From Epiperipatus broadwayi (lineage: Eukaryota > Onychophora > Udeonychophora > Euonychophora > Peripatidae): 64,000 nucleotides of DNA. The notes beneath the pieces were generated by a model. That model was not told where the DNA came from and did no database searches. It worked only from the letters and a program-made list of their open reading frames with translations. Location: positions 33,241,150-33,305,149 of the forward strand of contig JAQFVV010012394.1 of NCBI GenBank assembly GCA_028023455.1, read 5' to 3'. The position numbers and the translations under genes are program-made. Shown here in pieces: positions 1 to 12,450 of this stretch; position 1 is the first letter of the stretch, and each line of letters starts with the position of its first letter.

Positions 1-1547
1 AAACCTTTTTTGCCAGTGTAAATAAAACAAGCTTAGCTATTTCTTGTGATGACTTATTTTTGATAGTGATTTTGTCCAAACTATAAAGCTCTTTAAATCA
101 GATTCAGGATATAATGCTGTTAAGCATCACATGATCACCATCTTTTATATTAGCACATAATTGTTTATAATTGTATGGAGAGTTTTGCCTTGAATATAAT
201 GTTGATGATCAATAAAATAACGATAGTGTAAACAAATAGCCAATGGCATAAACGGACCAATTATACATTGAGATCAATAAACCTAACTGTTCATAGTAGG
301 TAGGAAAGCTGACTACATAAAAGAAGTCCATTTGAGAGTGCAGTACGAAGATTATTGTGTCACATTCAGCATAATAATGCATAGTCTGGATTTATTCTGA
401 TGGTAATAGATGTTGTCCATTATGCATGCGAAATTCTGAAATCCTGCAAGTGGGGTACATTCCAAGAAGTGAACCAACTTGCCTGAAAGAGTTAAGCTTA
501 TAGAAGTATTCCTGAATATTCTCCACCTCATTGATCATTATTAGCAATAGTTATGTATATGTAATCTGTCAACTTTAAACAGACAATTAATATACACCAC
601 CAATCATAATCAGATGAGTAACTTTTTAAACTGTTAAAAGTATATTACTCCTGTAAACAAATGCAATAAATCTTTTGATATTTCTTAGTTATGAGCTGGA
701 AAATATAATTCTGAGGCAATAAAAATATAAACATAACACTATTACTAATCTACTATGCCTTAATTAAATCAGTATTTTTGCAAATTTGATTCCATATACG
801 TGTTTACATTATACTTAGAAAAATTTGAATGCATTTTGATAATCTTATTTATTATTAATAATGACTTTCATATTTTTTATCCTATAAATATTTTTTTTTT
901 ATTGTAATAGGATCGAAATAATAATTATGTATTTATATTTGAATAAGCTAACGTCTCTTTACTATTGAATTTGATTATTAAATTTTTAGCATGGTAAGAC
1001 TCTTTTTACCACCTACTGTAAGTTTTAATAACTAATAGATGCTAGTGCTTAATAAACCCATATCCTGTGGTCATATCATCTATCCCCAGACAAATATCAA
1101 GCTTATGATTTTCATCAGTAAGGAGCTTTGAATCTTGGAACAATGCACCTGGACCTTTAATGTTTAATGCACCTTATATTGTAAGGCTTGGGAGAAATAT
1201 ACATGGTATTTGTAAATTTCGATAAGTTTAATCTTAAGTTTTAAAATTTTATACTGCTAAAATATAAGCATTACATCAAAGAAACGTTATTTACTATTTA
1301 CAGATATCATATATCAAAGTTGTCCATCACATTCTACTTCCGCATATGTGTTATTGAGAGTGAAGTTTTTATTTTTTTAGAAAAAAAAAGTAGCTCCAGG
1401 CAATCTATGACTGCCCTTCCCTTTTCAAAAAAATCTTACATACATATATTACAAAATGAAACTAACATTAACAAATATTGTGTGAAAATCAACAATTATT
1501 AGCAATCAGCCGCCTATAACATGCATTTACATAAAATAAAACTTTAC
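1..1547. other. Left-edge intron of gene A with foldback fragments
   Basis: There is no coding signal. Decayed pieces of foldback family A occur at about 110-200 (cacatgatcacc core, then 'tggagagttttgcct') and at about 1,060-1,160 ('ccccagac...tcatcagtaaggagc', then 'ttggaacaatgcacctggac'). The rest is plain A+T-rich intronic DNA. Confidence 0.5.
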
Positions 1548-1662
1548 CTTTAATTGGAATTTCCTCCTTAAGTTCAACAATCACTTGTCCGGATAAATGT
1601 TTACCAGAAAAATATATTCGTAATGGGTTAAAATATTCAATTTCAAATCGCGATAAATTCAT
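1548..1662 (-). CDS. Gene A: first coding exon of an alpha-arrestin (partial gene)
   Basis: The exon starts with ATG at 1660-1662 and reads MNLSRFEIEYFNPLRIYFSG, continuing with a GQVIVELKEE segment. This is the conserved opening of the arrestin N domain in arrestin domain-containing proteins: a beta strand, an aromatic-rich turn, then the 'SGxxLSGxVxVxL' strand. It ends at a good donor (AAAG|gtaaag on the minus strand, border at 1547/1548) in phase 1 after 38 codons. Alpha-arrestins are cytosolic and endosomal adaptors that link membrane cargo to ubiquitin ligases in other animals. No second exon is recognisable in 1-1547, so the gene leaves the window to the left. It lies about 12 kb downstream of gene B in the same orientation, which suggests a tandem paralogue. 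The 5' untranslated part is not defined. Confidence 0.75.
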
Positions 1663-2319
1663 ATTGTTAGTATTTTTCGGCAACTGCTAGTAATTTCTCT
1701 ATTTTAAATAGATTATAATACAAAACTGTTTGTCGTTTCGCTTTATTTAAAATATTACGCACCAAGAAAACTTAATTGATTAAACAATTATTAATAAAAC
1801 CTTAAGGCAATGTAGATCGAGGTTAAACTCTACCCTATATTTTCTGAAGTCTTGAATTATTAGAATAATTTTCAAATTTATTTATGACGCGTTTCATTAA
1901 AATGTTTTTCAAATATTTTAATATTCGACACAACAAACATTGCGTGAAAAGCAAACGAACACAAACATAAACTCACACACATATTGTAAAGTGTTACATT
2001 CATACATGGAAGGAGGCTTCTATATATCTTCACAAATGTTATAGTCGTTTTTGACTTTGTAAAGTTCATGGTGAGAGAGGACATACTACTACGATGGAAA
2101 AAAAAAATCAAATGATTTACTGTTTTGGAGTTTATTAAGACGTTTGGGCACGAGAAGTGAAAAATCCAGGCCAAGATAATGGACTTGAACACCTGAATCT
2201 ATAACTCCTTTTGGAACCAAACCACAGAGGAAACGCTGATGATGATTAATGCTACAGCCTGGTTATGAAAACTATTACATAATACTTAATGTCTAATCAT
2301 TTAAGCCTGAACTTGTGAC

Positions 2320-2750
2320 ATACCATCATCATCATTATCAACCATTATCAATCCACTGCAGGATGAAGGTCTCTCCAAGTTTAATCCATCTTCTCCGATC
2401 TTTAACTTCTCTTCTCCACATCACCCCTGCACACTTTTTTATTTCATCCATCCATCTCACATGTGGTCTCTTTCTGGGTCTTTTACAATCTCTTGGAATC
2501 CAGTTTAAAATTTCAATTGTCCATCTATTATCATCTCTTCTAGCAATATGTCCAGCCCAACTCCACTTCAATCTTTTAATTTTTTCAATGAGGTCAGTAA
2601 CACCTGTTTGTTCTTTTACCCATACATTGCGTTTTCAATCTCTTCTTGTTACTCCCAACATACATCTCTCCATACTTCTTTGAGTGGTCTGAAGTCTCTG
2701 TATTGCTCTTCTATTAAGTGTCCACGTCTCAGAAATATACATGCACATAT
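2320..2750 (-). pseudogene. LINE family K, 3' end fragment
   Basis: The minus strand encodes the C-terminal segment of a LINE endonuclease/reverse transcriptase polyprotein: KWSWAGHIARRDDNRWTIEI, then RKRPHVRWMDEIKK, then a WIKLGETFILQWID end. The 'KWxWAGHIARR.DNRW' and 'RPxxRW.DEI' blocks are the family signature. The 3' end is a short run of ATGATGATG (read on the minus strand), typical of RTE-like tails. Upstream, at 2,580-2,750, the reading frame breaks. This is a 5'-truncated copy in the gene A/gene B intergenic gap. Confidence 0.7.
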
Positions 2751-2789
2751 ATATCTACGTGTTATTTTTAAAATTCTTTGTTTATAACT

Positions 2790-4740
2790 AAAACATTTTA
2801 AATAAGTCTAATTGAAGTGAAAATTTGAGTTTACAATCACTGGAGATAAAACTTTTATTCTTGAAATAATAAAAAATTCACAAATTTGAAAAGATCCTGA
2901 AACTAGGGTTTGGGATTAAGGTATTTTAACTGTACTCTGGTAATTTATTAAATATCATCCTTCAGTATTTTAAGTGACATTGTTTGACAGTTTAATATAT
3001 CATAGGACTTAATGCTTTTTTTTTTTGTAGGATTATAGATCTTTGCATGTAATTATGCTGTAATTTAAACATAGGTGAAAACTTGCACATTATTAGCTGA
3101 AAAATAAGAATTACTGTTTGTTTGTTTGTTTGTTTTTAACCATGACTTTGTTAAATTTTTAAAATTAAACCCAAAATTTAAAAACCATAGAATTCGGAGA
3201 ATTATTATTATTATTATAAAAAATTATTACACTTCATGGTTTGTGCAATGGTGGATTGGTAGGCTGTAGAGCTCAAAGTCCATGGATTAATCACTCCTGG
3301 TGTTTGAACTTTTTATAAATCCCTGAGAAATAAAGCATTTGAACTGTATATAAAAATTACTAAATTATTAACAATATAATGGTCACATGTATCTAATAGT
3401 CTTAAATGACTTTTTTTATTAATAAAATATTCAGTAAGATAGATTACCCCTGCCCTGTGTTGTTTAGCACAGTAGTAGTGTACTAAAGAATTAAAAATTT
3501 AAGGAATTGGTCTGTCACTTCTGGTATTCAAAGATCACATGACCTACTGTAGCCCACATCAAGTGACATTTTATCTAATTTATGCTTTGTTTGTCATATT
3601 TCAATTATCTAATACTGGATAATGCATTTATGTTTTTTAGAATCAAATTAATCATAAAACATTTTAAAATTAATACTAAGTATATAAATAAATATCAAGT
3701 TATAATTATTCAAATACAAATATAGTCTATATACTTGAGCTACATGTAATTAAAGGAGATTTGAACCCCTGACTTTCAAGCTCTTTTTAGGCATCCACAA
3801 TTTATAACATGGCCACCTTCTCCAATGATATAAATATTATTGCCTAATTACTAAACCATATCTTTTCAAAAAAGAATAATTTATACATGCATTCATGTAT
3901 AGTAAAAGATTATCACTTCCTTTTCTTATTATCTTCTATCATGTAAGATAATTAAGAGCCTGCTTCTCTCGAACTGTTAGTCATTTCATTATGTTAACTA
4001 TAATAGTGGAATTGTGTGCTTGTGAAATCACCCTTCAATTGTTCAATTCCACATGCAGTAGTGACTCCAATATCTTCACATTTTTAGTCTGAGCCCTCAA
4101 GAATTAAAATAATATTGATGACTACAAATTTATGGACGGGAATCCTTAATTATGACCTTTGCCAAAGGAAGTAGAACCACTATTGAGCTGCATTGGAATT
4201 ACATTTGGGATAGGGAGTGTCAACTTTATAAAGATTGTAAAATTAGAAAGCCTGAAATAAAAAGATATGGATAATCAAACAAAGAGTAAGATCATTCCAG
4301 CAAAATAAAGTTTCTATCAAGTTGATAAAGATATCAGATGTTCAATATCAAACGTATTGAAAAAATTATGTAAATACAATATGTGAAATCACAGAATAAA
4401 TAAAACATTATATATAGATTATTTTGTTCAGTCAGATTTCAAAAAATCAAAAATCAAGAATGGTGATTAAATATGAAGTGTTGAAGAATGATTCCTGTGA
4501 TTTAAATTTTATTAATTTGTACAAAAACAGAAATCACTTCCATATTAGATGATAGATTGGCTGTTTGAGTATTGTTTGCAACTATAATTTGGTCTCTTCA
4601 AAATTTCTATGGCTTCTCTAAATATACTTTGAAAATTGAAAGCAATTCTGCAATTTAAATATTATTTAATTTTATAAGTGTTATTGAGACTTGTTTATTT
4701 ATTTATTTTATATATTAGCTACAGTTTACATATTTATAAT
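2790..4740. other. Non-coding stretch with possible tRNA-like SINE relics
   Basis: No coding sequence is recognised. A minus-strand segment at about 3,745-3,835 ends in 'GGGGTTCAAATCTCC', close to a tRNA T-arm/B-box, with a weak A-box-like 'GGTGGCCATG' upstream. It may be a decayed tRNA-Ser-derived SINE. A (GTTT)n run lies at 3,117-3,134 and an (ATT)n run at 3,204-3,216. Nothing else stands out. Confidence 0.35.
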
Positions 4741-5055
4741 TATTATCATCTTTTTTAACGATTATTGATCAACTGCAGGATGAAGCTTTCTCCAAGCTCT
4801 ATCCATCTTTTTTTCTCCACATCATCCCAGCATCCAATCTTATTTCATCCATCCATATCACATATGGACTCTATCTAGCTCTTTTACAATCTCTTGGTAA
4901 CCTGTTAACATTTCAACTAACAGCTCTTCTATCAATAAGTCCAAGCCAACTCAATTTTAGTCTCTTAACTTTTTTATGGATGTCAGTAACACTTGTTTCT
5001 TCTCTTGTCCATGCATTTCATTTTTGATCTTTTTTTGTTACTGCTGAAATGCATC
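4740..5055 (-). pseudogene. LINE family K, 3' end fragment joined to a Penelope-like copy
   Basis: The sequence matches the 2.3-kb family K 3' end ('gattattgatcaactgcaggatgaag', 'ttcatccatccatat', 'tacaatctcttgg'). Frames are broken by several indels. It abuts the endonuclease end of the Penelope-like copy at about 5,060, so one element was inserted into or beside the other. Confidence 0.6.
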
Positions 5056-5059
5056 ATGT

Positions 5060-6965
5060 TTTTAATAATAACAAGTGCTCTTTTGGTTTTTTTTTCCAAT
5101 GTGCATGTCGACTCACCTATATATCCACTGCCACACCTACACATCCATTTGTAAATGATACAATTTTTATTTGTTAATAAGGTTTTATTTTTTGTTATTT
5201 ATTAATTTATTTAATGTAGGTGGTGCATAAAATACAATATCACATATGTTGATTTGAAATATATAGTATTGATATCCAAATTTTTTTATCAGAAAAATTA
5301 ACATTATTATTAATATTATTTTTATATTTAGAATTAAAATTTTCAATAGTATAATAAAAATAATCATAACTATATCCAACATTTAACAATTCATTATAAT
5401 AAATTTCAATATTTTTGTTTTTATCTGATGAATATTTACAAAGATTATCATTTCTAAATAAGAACTTTAAACTTGCCATTTTATGTAACATTGATACTTT
5501 TGATTTACATGGAATATATCCTCTTTTTGCTATTGGTTTAATAGACTTATAGTAATCCAGTTTATCTTTGTTTCTAGTTACCTTGAGATCTAAAAATTGA
5601 ACACTCATAGAATTTTCATCTATTTTAATCCATTTTAAGCCCTTTATATTATTTAATTCATCAAACAGATCATTAACAGCATTTGGCTTTCCACAAACAA
5701 AAACATCATCAACATATCAATTGTATAAAGTAATATTTCTGATAACATTCTTTTTCAAAATATTTTCTTCATATGTATATATTGCAAAATTACATATTTG
5801 GGCAACTGTAGGAAGATCCATTGGCCAGCCATTACTCATTTTATAATATTCATGCTTAAAAATTGCATAAATATTTTTATCAAAGTTTAATGTTTCAACA
5901 ATAAATTTTATTATTTTAACATTAACATTTTTTAACATTAATAATTATTTCAATAGAAGTCATTCTATCAATTGATCCATATATTTCACTGACATCAAAG
6001 GTATAAATTACATCACAAATATGAATAACATTATTAATTTTACCAACAAAATCAAATAATGAACATATTGTATACATACCAGAACCAAAAATTTCCTATA
6101 ACATGTTCTCAATTAATCTACATGTTTCATAATACAATGCATCACCAAAATCAATTATTAATAGTAATGGTTATTTTTCTTTATGCAATTTTATATTTGG
6201 AAATATTTTTGGACATATTGCAGCTGAGGGATAAATTCTGTAAGAAGTATAATTATCAATTACATTATTTTTGGCTCTTTTAAAAATGTTATTAACAAAT
6301 TGAACATGTAAACTTTCAATATTTATCTTATTAACCTTTATAAAATTAAAAATATTCATTGGAGCAATAACTTTATTTTTGTAATCAAATTTTAGTAACA
6401 GACACATTCTTAAACCTTTATCTTCTTTTATGTACACAATATTATTATCAAATGCAAATTTTTTAAATTTATAAATTTGTACCAATTACTATTTATTGTA
6501 TTTAAAATTCTTTTCTTTTACTTTTTTAAGTAAATTGTTGCCAACCTTTGCACCACATTTAATTACACCCAAGAAACTTTCAATAGCATATTTCAATTCC
6601 AGATCACTATCTTTCCATTGACCCCCAACATACTTTGCACCAAGATTTAAAATATATATTTTTTGAAAATCAAGATCCACACCAGACAAATTAACAAAAT
6701 TATCTTGAAATTTATTCTTAAATCCTTTCTTAGACAAAAAGTTAATTTTCTTATTAAATTTCTTACATAGTCTATCATAATATTGATAAAAAAAAACAGT
6801 TTAGAATTACTCTTAAAATTAAACCAGTCATTACAATTATGCAAATCAATCAAATGATTTAAACTTTTTAAGGAACACCTTTTATCAAAAATTAAATATT
6901 TACATGAAGAAATAATACTATGTAGCACAATCATTTTTAAATAGCGCATTGTATTCAATGACAAT
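5060..6965 (-). pseudogene. Penelope-like element 1: reverse transcriptase and GIY-YIG endonuclease, decayed
   Basis: Read on the minus strand, pieces appear in order: a basic N-terminal region (6,490-6,960); an RT region with motif A-like FDVSEIYGSIDRM (about 5,955-6,010); motif B region YKMSNGWPMDLP (about 5,810-5,850); motif C YVDDVFVCG (about 5,690-5,720); the block VQFLDLKVTRNKDK (5,565-5,606); and a GIY-YIG remnant, CGSGYIGESTCTLEKK (about 5,085-5,145). That order is diagnostic of Penelope-like retroelements. The codon before YVDD is a TGA stop where relatives have Arg, and there are many frameshifts. The endonuclease C-terminus is lost where the family K fragment begins. Confidence 0.72.
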
Positions 6966-7079
6966 TTGCAAGATATATTAAATTTTATTTATATATATAT
7001 ATGTATAATGTCAAAGTTAAATAAATTGATATAATAAACCAAGAATACTCATTCATGACCTAGCAATCAAATATGGATA

Positions 7080-7790
7080 TAATTGGATAATAGAATCAAT
7101 ACAGCCCACTGATACTGCACCTCCAAAGAAAAAGACATGCGTATACACAATAGCAAAAAACATCCATCCAACAGCATGTCAACACAGCAGCAGATGTCAT
7201 TGACAACAAAATTAATATCTGGGGTCCTCAACAATTAATGAACCCAGATACAAATATCCAAAACACAAAATTGAGCATAAACAGATACAAAATCACAATG
7301 TTGTTTAAATACTGGGCTCTGGAACCCAAATACCTGGACTTTATAATATAGATAAACTTGGATGCTATGACTCTATGGTTCCTTAACTACAAATGGCAAA
7401 TCAGCAAAGTCGCCCATCTATGTCCCAACTGCCGAAGGGAGGATGAAGCATACTCTCATATCATCAACACATGTAACAACCTGGGGAGAATAAGAAACAT
7501 TATTTATCAGAATATAAAAGTATATTAGTATCTGATTACATAAAAAAGACAATTCCCATTAATAAGACTATTGATATCCCGCACATATTCAATTTTGTAT
7601 GTGAGATACCAGAAAATGTATACACAGCCCCACCCAGATGAAGACCTCTGCTTTATACCATCATTACAAAAAATCAAGAAAAGAGACAAACTATTATCAT
7701 CAAAGTTCATTTGTAATGGGACCTGGAAACTAATCAATATCCTTGAGAACTCTGTAACACAAAGACTATCTCAACAAACTTCACAATCCA
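7080..7790 (+). pseudogene. LINE 3' portion with CCHC zinc knuckle
   Basis: Plus-strand frames give CPNCRREDEAYSHIINTCNN at about 7,418-7,480. This is a C-x2-C-x8-H-x4-C knuckle like those C-terminal to the RT of many LINEs. Flanking frames (APPKKKTCVYTIAKNIHPT at about 7,110-7,165 and VCEIPENVYTA at about 7,598-7,630) look like broken pieces of the same polyprotein. No RT core is present, so this is a fragment. An R2-like element with a restriction-type endonuclease is possible, but I cannot show it. Confidence 0.45.
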
Positions 7791-8159
7791 ACCATATGGA
7801 CTAAAACCAGTTACATCAAGATATTCAATTGTAACACTTAGTTATCAAATTAATAAAAAAAAAGTGTAATCTTATTTAGCCTTAATAAAAAGTTATTTAA
7901 AGTACAAAAAACTCTTTATTTTTATATTTTATACACTTTAATTTTTATTAGTAGTATATAATTCTCATAAATTTATATGATACTGCTTTATATGTAAATA
8001 TTATGCTAAGTTTATTTATTTTTTATTATGTAATATCTATAAATATACCCATGTTTATACTATTTAACTTAACCAATTTTATCACCCACAATTAATTTAT
8101 AAATAATAATTTCTTTATATATTTACCTCTATATATCTTATTTAATAACTATATCTATA

Positions 8160-8960
8160 CCAATCTCATCCTAATCCCAGAATCCCTATTAAATTTTGGT
8201 TTTCTTTCTTCTTAATATAGCTTCTTTTATTTTCCTTTTTTAATACTTTCTGTATGTAACCTCAATTTTATTGAACTTTGTCCTGTTTCTTTCATGTATA
8301 TATATTGGTGATTTATTATCTGCCATATGTTGTTTTAATCTTATTTTTATAGAACTTGTTTCTCCCACATATTTTTTATCAATCCCACTATCACATATAC
8401 TCTATTATTTCTTTATTATATCCTATGTATTTATATATCAAATTTAATAGATTTTCTCTTTTTTATTAACTATTTTTATAGTAATTATTCCTTTGTATTT
8501 TTTATTAATCATTATAATTTTGTTAAACTTATTCACTATAATATTATTTGTTTTTATTCCTACATATCTATTTTCACCTTTCTTTTTCCTTCACTCTTCA
8601 TTTTTATTTATCTTAAACTCTATTTTTTCAATACTTCTTTTAATTATATATACAGGGAAACCACTCATTTTTAACTCGATTATTAAATCTTTCTGTTTAA
8701 TATAGTCTTCTTTCCTTGAACAATCCATTGCAGCTCTGTATATTCTTGAATATATACAACTAATTTTATATTTCCTATCAATGTTGGAAAACCAACTTGT
8801 TATTTTGTTATCAATATTGTTCTTTTTTATAAATATTTGTCTGAATATACCATTTTTTATCTATCAATTTATTTTGAAACATTATATCCAGATATGCAAT
8901 TTCATTATTTTCTTCCTTCTCAACCATAAACTTTATATTCTCTTCTATATTTAGATATTA
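8160..8960 (-). pseudogene. Penelope-like element 2: 3' part with GIY-YIG endonuclease
   Basis: The minus strand reads NIKFMVEKEENNEIAYLDIM (about 8,880-8,945), an internal segment ending near SGFPVYI, then the endonuclease: CDSGIDKKYVGETSSIKIRL followed by KQHMADNKSPIYIHERNRTK (about 8,255-8,390). YVGET and the R-L-x-x-H spacing are the GIY-YIG core. A 2-nt loss disrupts the expected R-V-Y just before it, and a TAA sits in the following RKY*KRKIKEAI helix. The copy is 5'-truncated near 8,960 and lacks the RT catalytic motifs. Confidence 0.66.
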
Positions 8961-9900
8961 AATAATAAATAATAAAACAATAAATAAACTTAGCAAAATA
9001 TTTACATATAAAGCAGTATAATGAAAATTTGAGAATTATATAATAATAAAAGTTAAAATGTATAAAATAAAATATGTATATAAATTAAGAGTTGTAGGGA
9101 ATATATATATATATGGTTTAAATAATATGTAATAGAGGGAGCTAAGATATAAAATAATTTTTTGAAAAAAAAAAAAATTTTTAAGAGATTAAAATGAACT
9201 GGGTAAGTGCAAAGATTATAATGTTTATAGGTTTTAGATAATAAACAATAATAATAAATATAAAATATTATTTTTAACAGATGAATAAGAAAATAATAGA
9301 TATTATGTAACTTAAAATTAAAAGAATATTAGTTAATAACCATAAAGTTTAAGAAGAATAGAAATAATTAGTAGATTGTTAATAATGATAAAATAAATAA
9401 TATATTTAGATTAATAGTTGTCCTTGAATATATATATATATGTATACATTTAGGAAGACACATGTATAATTTATATTTATTTTCTATTTATGTTGTACAT
9501 TTTATTTTATATTAACTGTTTTATTTGAGTTAGATTACTTATTTGTTTTATTAGTATTTTTTTTAATATATTTTATGTTGTTTTTAGTTTTTTATTGTAT
9601 TATTATATAGTTATGTATTTTATTTTATTCATTATATCATAGCTGTGAAGAAGACTGCAGGTCAGTCAAAACGTAGGTATATGTATAAATAAAAGTTTTG
9701 CTGAAAAGTGATCAAAGTGATTTGGATAAATTGTAGTTATAGGATATTACAACAAAATAAAAAAGTGTGATTTTGGTAATATTTATGAGGGTTTTTTTTA
9801 CATTTCTTAAGTACGTCATTTAAAATTATTGATTTTAATTTATCCATACATCTTGCTACTATATTTAAATTGCAACAACTCGGGAATACATGATCAACTT
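8960..9900. other. A+T-rich spacer with hammerhead-like terminal motif
   Basis: There is no coding sequence. At 9,643-9,672 the plus strand has 'CTGTGAAGAAGACTG' followed by 'CAGTCAAAAC': a 5-bp GACTG/CAGTC stem between CTG-GAAGA-like and AAAAC boxes. It lies about 230 bp before the plus-strand Penelope-like copy, where a terminal repeat would be expected. It could be a degenerate relative of the hammerhead-like core in the 49-53 kb element. Confidence 0.3.
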
Positions 9901-11845
9901 TATAATCAATGTTAGTAGTGGTACTTCAGGTGATTATAATTTGAAACTAATTACTGCCATTCGAAATTCATTTGAAATGATTACTGGCAATAATCACATT
10001 GGTGATGAAATTATCATGAAAATTAATTGTCATAAATTTAATGTGATTCCATATGAAAATTCACGGTAACTGGCCACTTTGGAATTTAAACAGAGGCTGA
10101 AGAATGATATTTGTTTGAAAAAAGATAATGGGCTGCAAATGTATTTAATAACGAAATTGAGAAAATTAAAATGCTAATGGATAAATTTGTTTTCTTTTTG
10201 ATTGAAGAATATAATATGGATGCTCAAAGAATTAAATTTATTAACAATATTTTTTAAAAAGCTAACTATAAAGTCTTAAGTAATAATATGTACTACAAGA
10301 TATATCCTTTTTGCGCTGTATGTCCTGGTATTTTTGCAAATATAAAATTACATAAAGATAATCCTTTGCAAATTATGATTGATTTTGGTGGTTCATTTAT
10401 ATATTAAACTTCTAAATATATTGGTTTATAAGAGATTTTAGGATTTGAAAAAAATATTATTGCTTCATCTTTTGACTTTGTAGATAGAATTAAAAATATA
10501 GTGATTAATGAGAGGTATTATTGCTTCATTGGATGTGACAGAAATGTATGGTTCTATTGGTAGAATGAAATCCATTAAAATAATTGAACACGCATTAAAA
10601 GTAAAACTATTTATAAATATATGATAAAATGTGTTACTGATTCTTTAAAATGTTTTGATTTTTGAAGGTGGATATTATAAAAAATGTCTAAAGGTTGACC
10701 TATGTGTCTGCTTGTTGTTGCACAAGTTTGCAATTTTGTTTTGTCTGCATATGATAGAAGTATTTTAGATATGTGTGCTTTTAAAAATTTTACAAAAAAT
10801 ATGTGGATAATGTTTTTGTTTGTGGAAACAGCAATACTATAAATTTGTTGTAGAGGAGTTAAATAATTTGAATGCCTTGAAATGGACTATTGAAAAAAAA
10901 GTGGACAAAAGTATTAGGTATTTGGATTTATTTATTATATGAGATAATAGTATATTGTTATAAATTAATAATCAAACCATTGCAAAAAAGGGATATAAAT
11001 TGTAAATCAAAAGTATCAATTACGCATAAGATGGCAAGTTTGATGTCTTTTTTGTGATGAAAAATTATGTCATTATCAGTGTGACAAATTAAAAATGAGA
11101 TATTTACCAAGGAATTGCTTGAAGTTGGTTATAAGAATTGAAGAGATTAACAATACTTTATGTCAATTTAAAAAGAGATGATTTAAAGGAGTTGAAAAAT
11201 TGATATCTATTTCATATATTTTAAATGCGCAAGTGAAATTTTTTAAGGATATATATAAGAATGTGTTGAATGTTTCATTTTGTGTTACAAATAATGTTAA
11301 TAAGTTACTGAATAATTCTAAAAATGCCATTTCTGTTGTTGTGTATCAAATTTTTTGTGGATGTATGTTATCATATATAGGTGAATCCGGATGCAGTATT
11401 GAGAAAAGATTAAAGGAGCATGAATTGTTATACAAGCATGTGAAAATAAAAATAATAGTGATTTAATGACTGCTTCAGTTTTTTTTAATCATGAAAGGTC
11501 ATGTAAATATAAATTTAAGTTTGATCTAGAAAATGTTGATTCTTCATGAAGAGCAAAACCATAATAAAAGAAACATTAAGAAGGCAATTTTAATAAATGA
11601 AAACAAAATGAATATAATTAATAGACAAGCTGCTAACATTAAAATTCGGGATTCATGAAATTTGTATTGATGATGTTTGCTTCCATTATGTTTTTTTGAA
11701 TTTAAAGCAATTGAGGAGGGTTAAGGAATTAACCAAAAGTATTTCTGTGGAAAGAAAAATTGTATATAATAGTTAATTACCATTATATTTATTATTTTTA
11801 TTACAATAGTTTTTAATTAATGGCATTTTATTTGTATTACACATG
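9900..11845 (+). pseudogene. Penelope-like element 3: RT plus GIY-YIG endonuclease, decayed
   Basis: Plus-strand frames show SLDVTEMYGSIGRMKSIKII (RT motif A, about 10,527-10,590), KYVDNVFVCGNSNT (motif C, about 10,798-10,845), a SIRYLDLFII-like block (about 10,910-10,940), and the endonuclease YQIFCGCMLSYIGESGC with IEKRLKEHE (about 11,343-11,425). Motif C has the second catalytic Asp changed to Asn (GAT to AAT). Order and spacing match Penelope-like copy 1, and the two are the same subfamily. The 3' end (about 11,690-11,845) reappears inverted at 29,090-29,255. Confidence 0.7.
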
Positions 11846-12189
11846 CACACACATATATATATATGTAGATTGATTATTGTTCAAATATGACTAATATTTG
11901 ATATATAATATCTATTTTGCTACTTCCTTACTTTTTTCTTTTATAACAATATATGTAGATAAGCTTTAATGTCAATAAAATTTCATCATATATCTCTATA
12001 ATGAAAATTTGTTTATTATTGATATCATATATATCATAAAATGTAGTTAATTTAAAACAAACAGTTTAGTTCATTATCTTAGTTAGAGGACTGAAAATTA
12101 GCACTATAAAAAGTGATAATAAACAAACTTATTTGTTCAAACGTATCTGAAAATAAAAAGTCCACACATATAAAAACAATTTATTTTTT

Positions 12190-12340
12190 CAACAAGTCTT
12201 AAACTGGATTCCAAGAGAGTGTAAAAGATCCAGAAAGAAACTATATGTGAGATGGATACATGAAATAAAGAAGTTTGTGGGTGTAAAGTGGAGATGAGAT
12301 GTCACGAATCAAAGAAACTGCATTAAATATGGACAGATCA
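12190..12340 (+). pseudogene. LINE family K fragment
   Basis: 'ctggattccaagagagtgtaaaagatcc', 'agaaagaaactatatgtgagatgg' and 'acatgaaataaagaag' correspond, on the plus strand, to the family K 'LxWIPRxCKRPRKR..VRWMDEIKK' segment. It is short and broken. It is followed directly by a SINE on the opposite strand. Confidence 0.5.
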
Positions 12341-12349
12341 TCCTCTTTT

Positions 12350-12450
12350 ATTTTAAGTGTCATAGCATCAGCCGGGACGTGAACCCGCAACCCGGGCAAC
12401 TGCCTGAAAGTGCAAGGCAGTCGCGCTGACCTCTCGACCAGCAATGCAAG
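12350..12450 (-). repeat. tRNA-derived SINE, copy 1
   Basis: On the minus strand: 'GCTGGTCGAGAGGTCAGCGC' (A-box-like), 'TGCCTTGCA...AGGCAGTTG' arms, then 'GCGGGTTCACGTCCCGGC' (B-box) and 'TGATGCTATGACA'. Two further copies with the same 3' end lie at 59,010-59,095 and 63,690-63,800. Length (about 100 bp), the tRNA head and the A-rich tail of the sister copies indicate a SINE, not a functional tRNA gene, because no complete cloverleaf forms. Confidence 0.65.

Noticed and set aside
1320-1502. Second exon of gene A
   Set aside because: The minus strand here shows no arrestin N-domain pattern and no suitable acceptor; the plus-strand open frame has no similarity either.
2315-2683. 122-codon plus-strand open frame
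   Set aside because: It is the antisense of the family K C-terminal block, which reads well on the minus strand.
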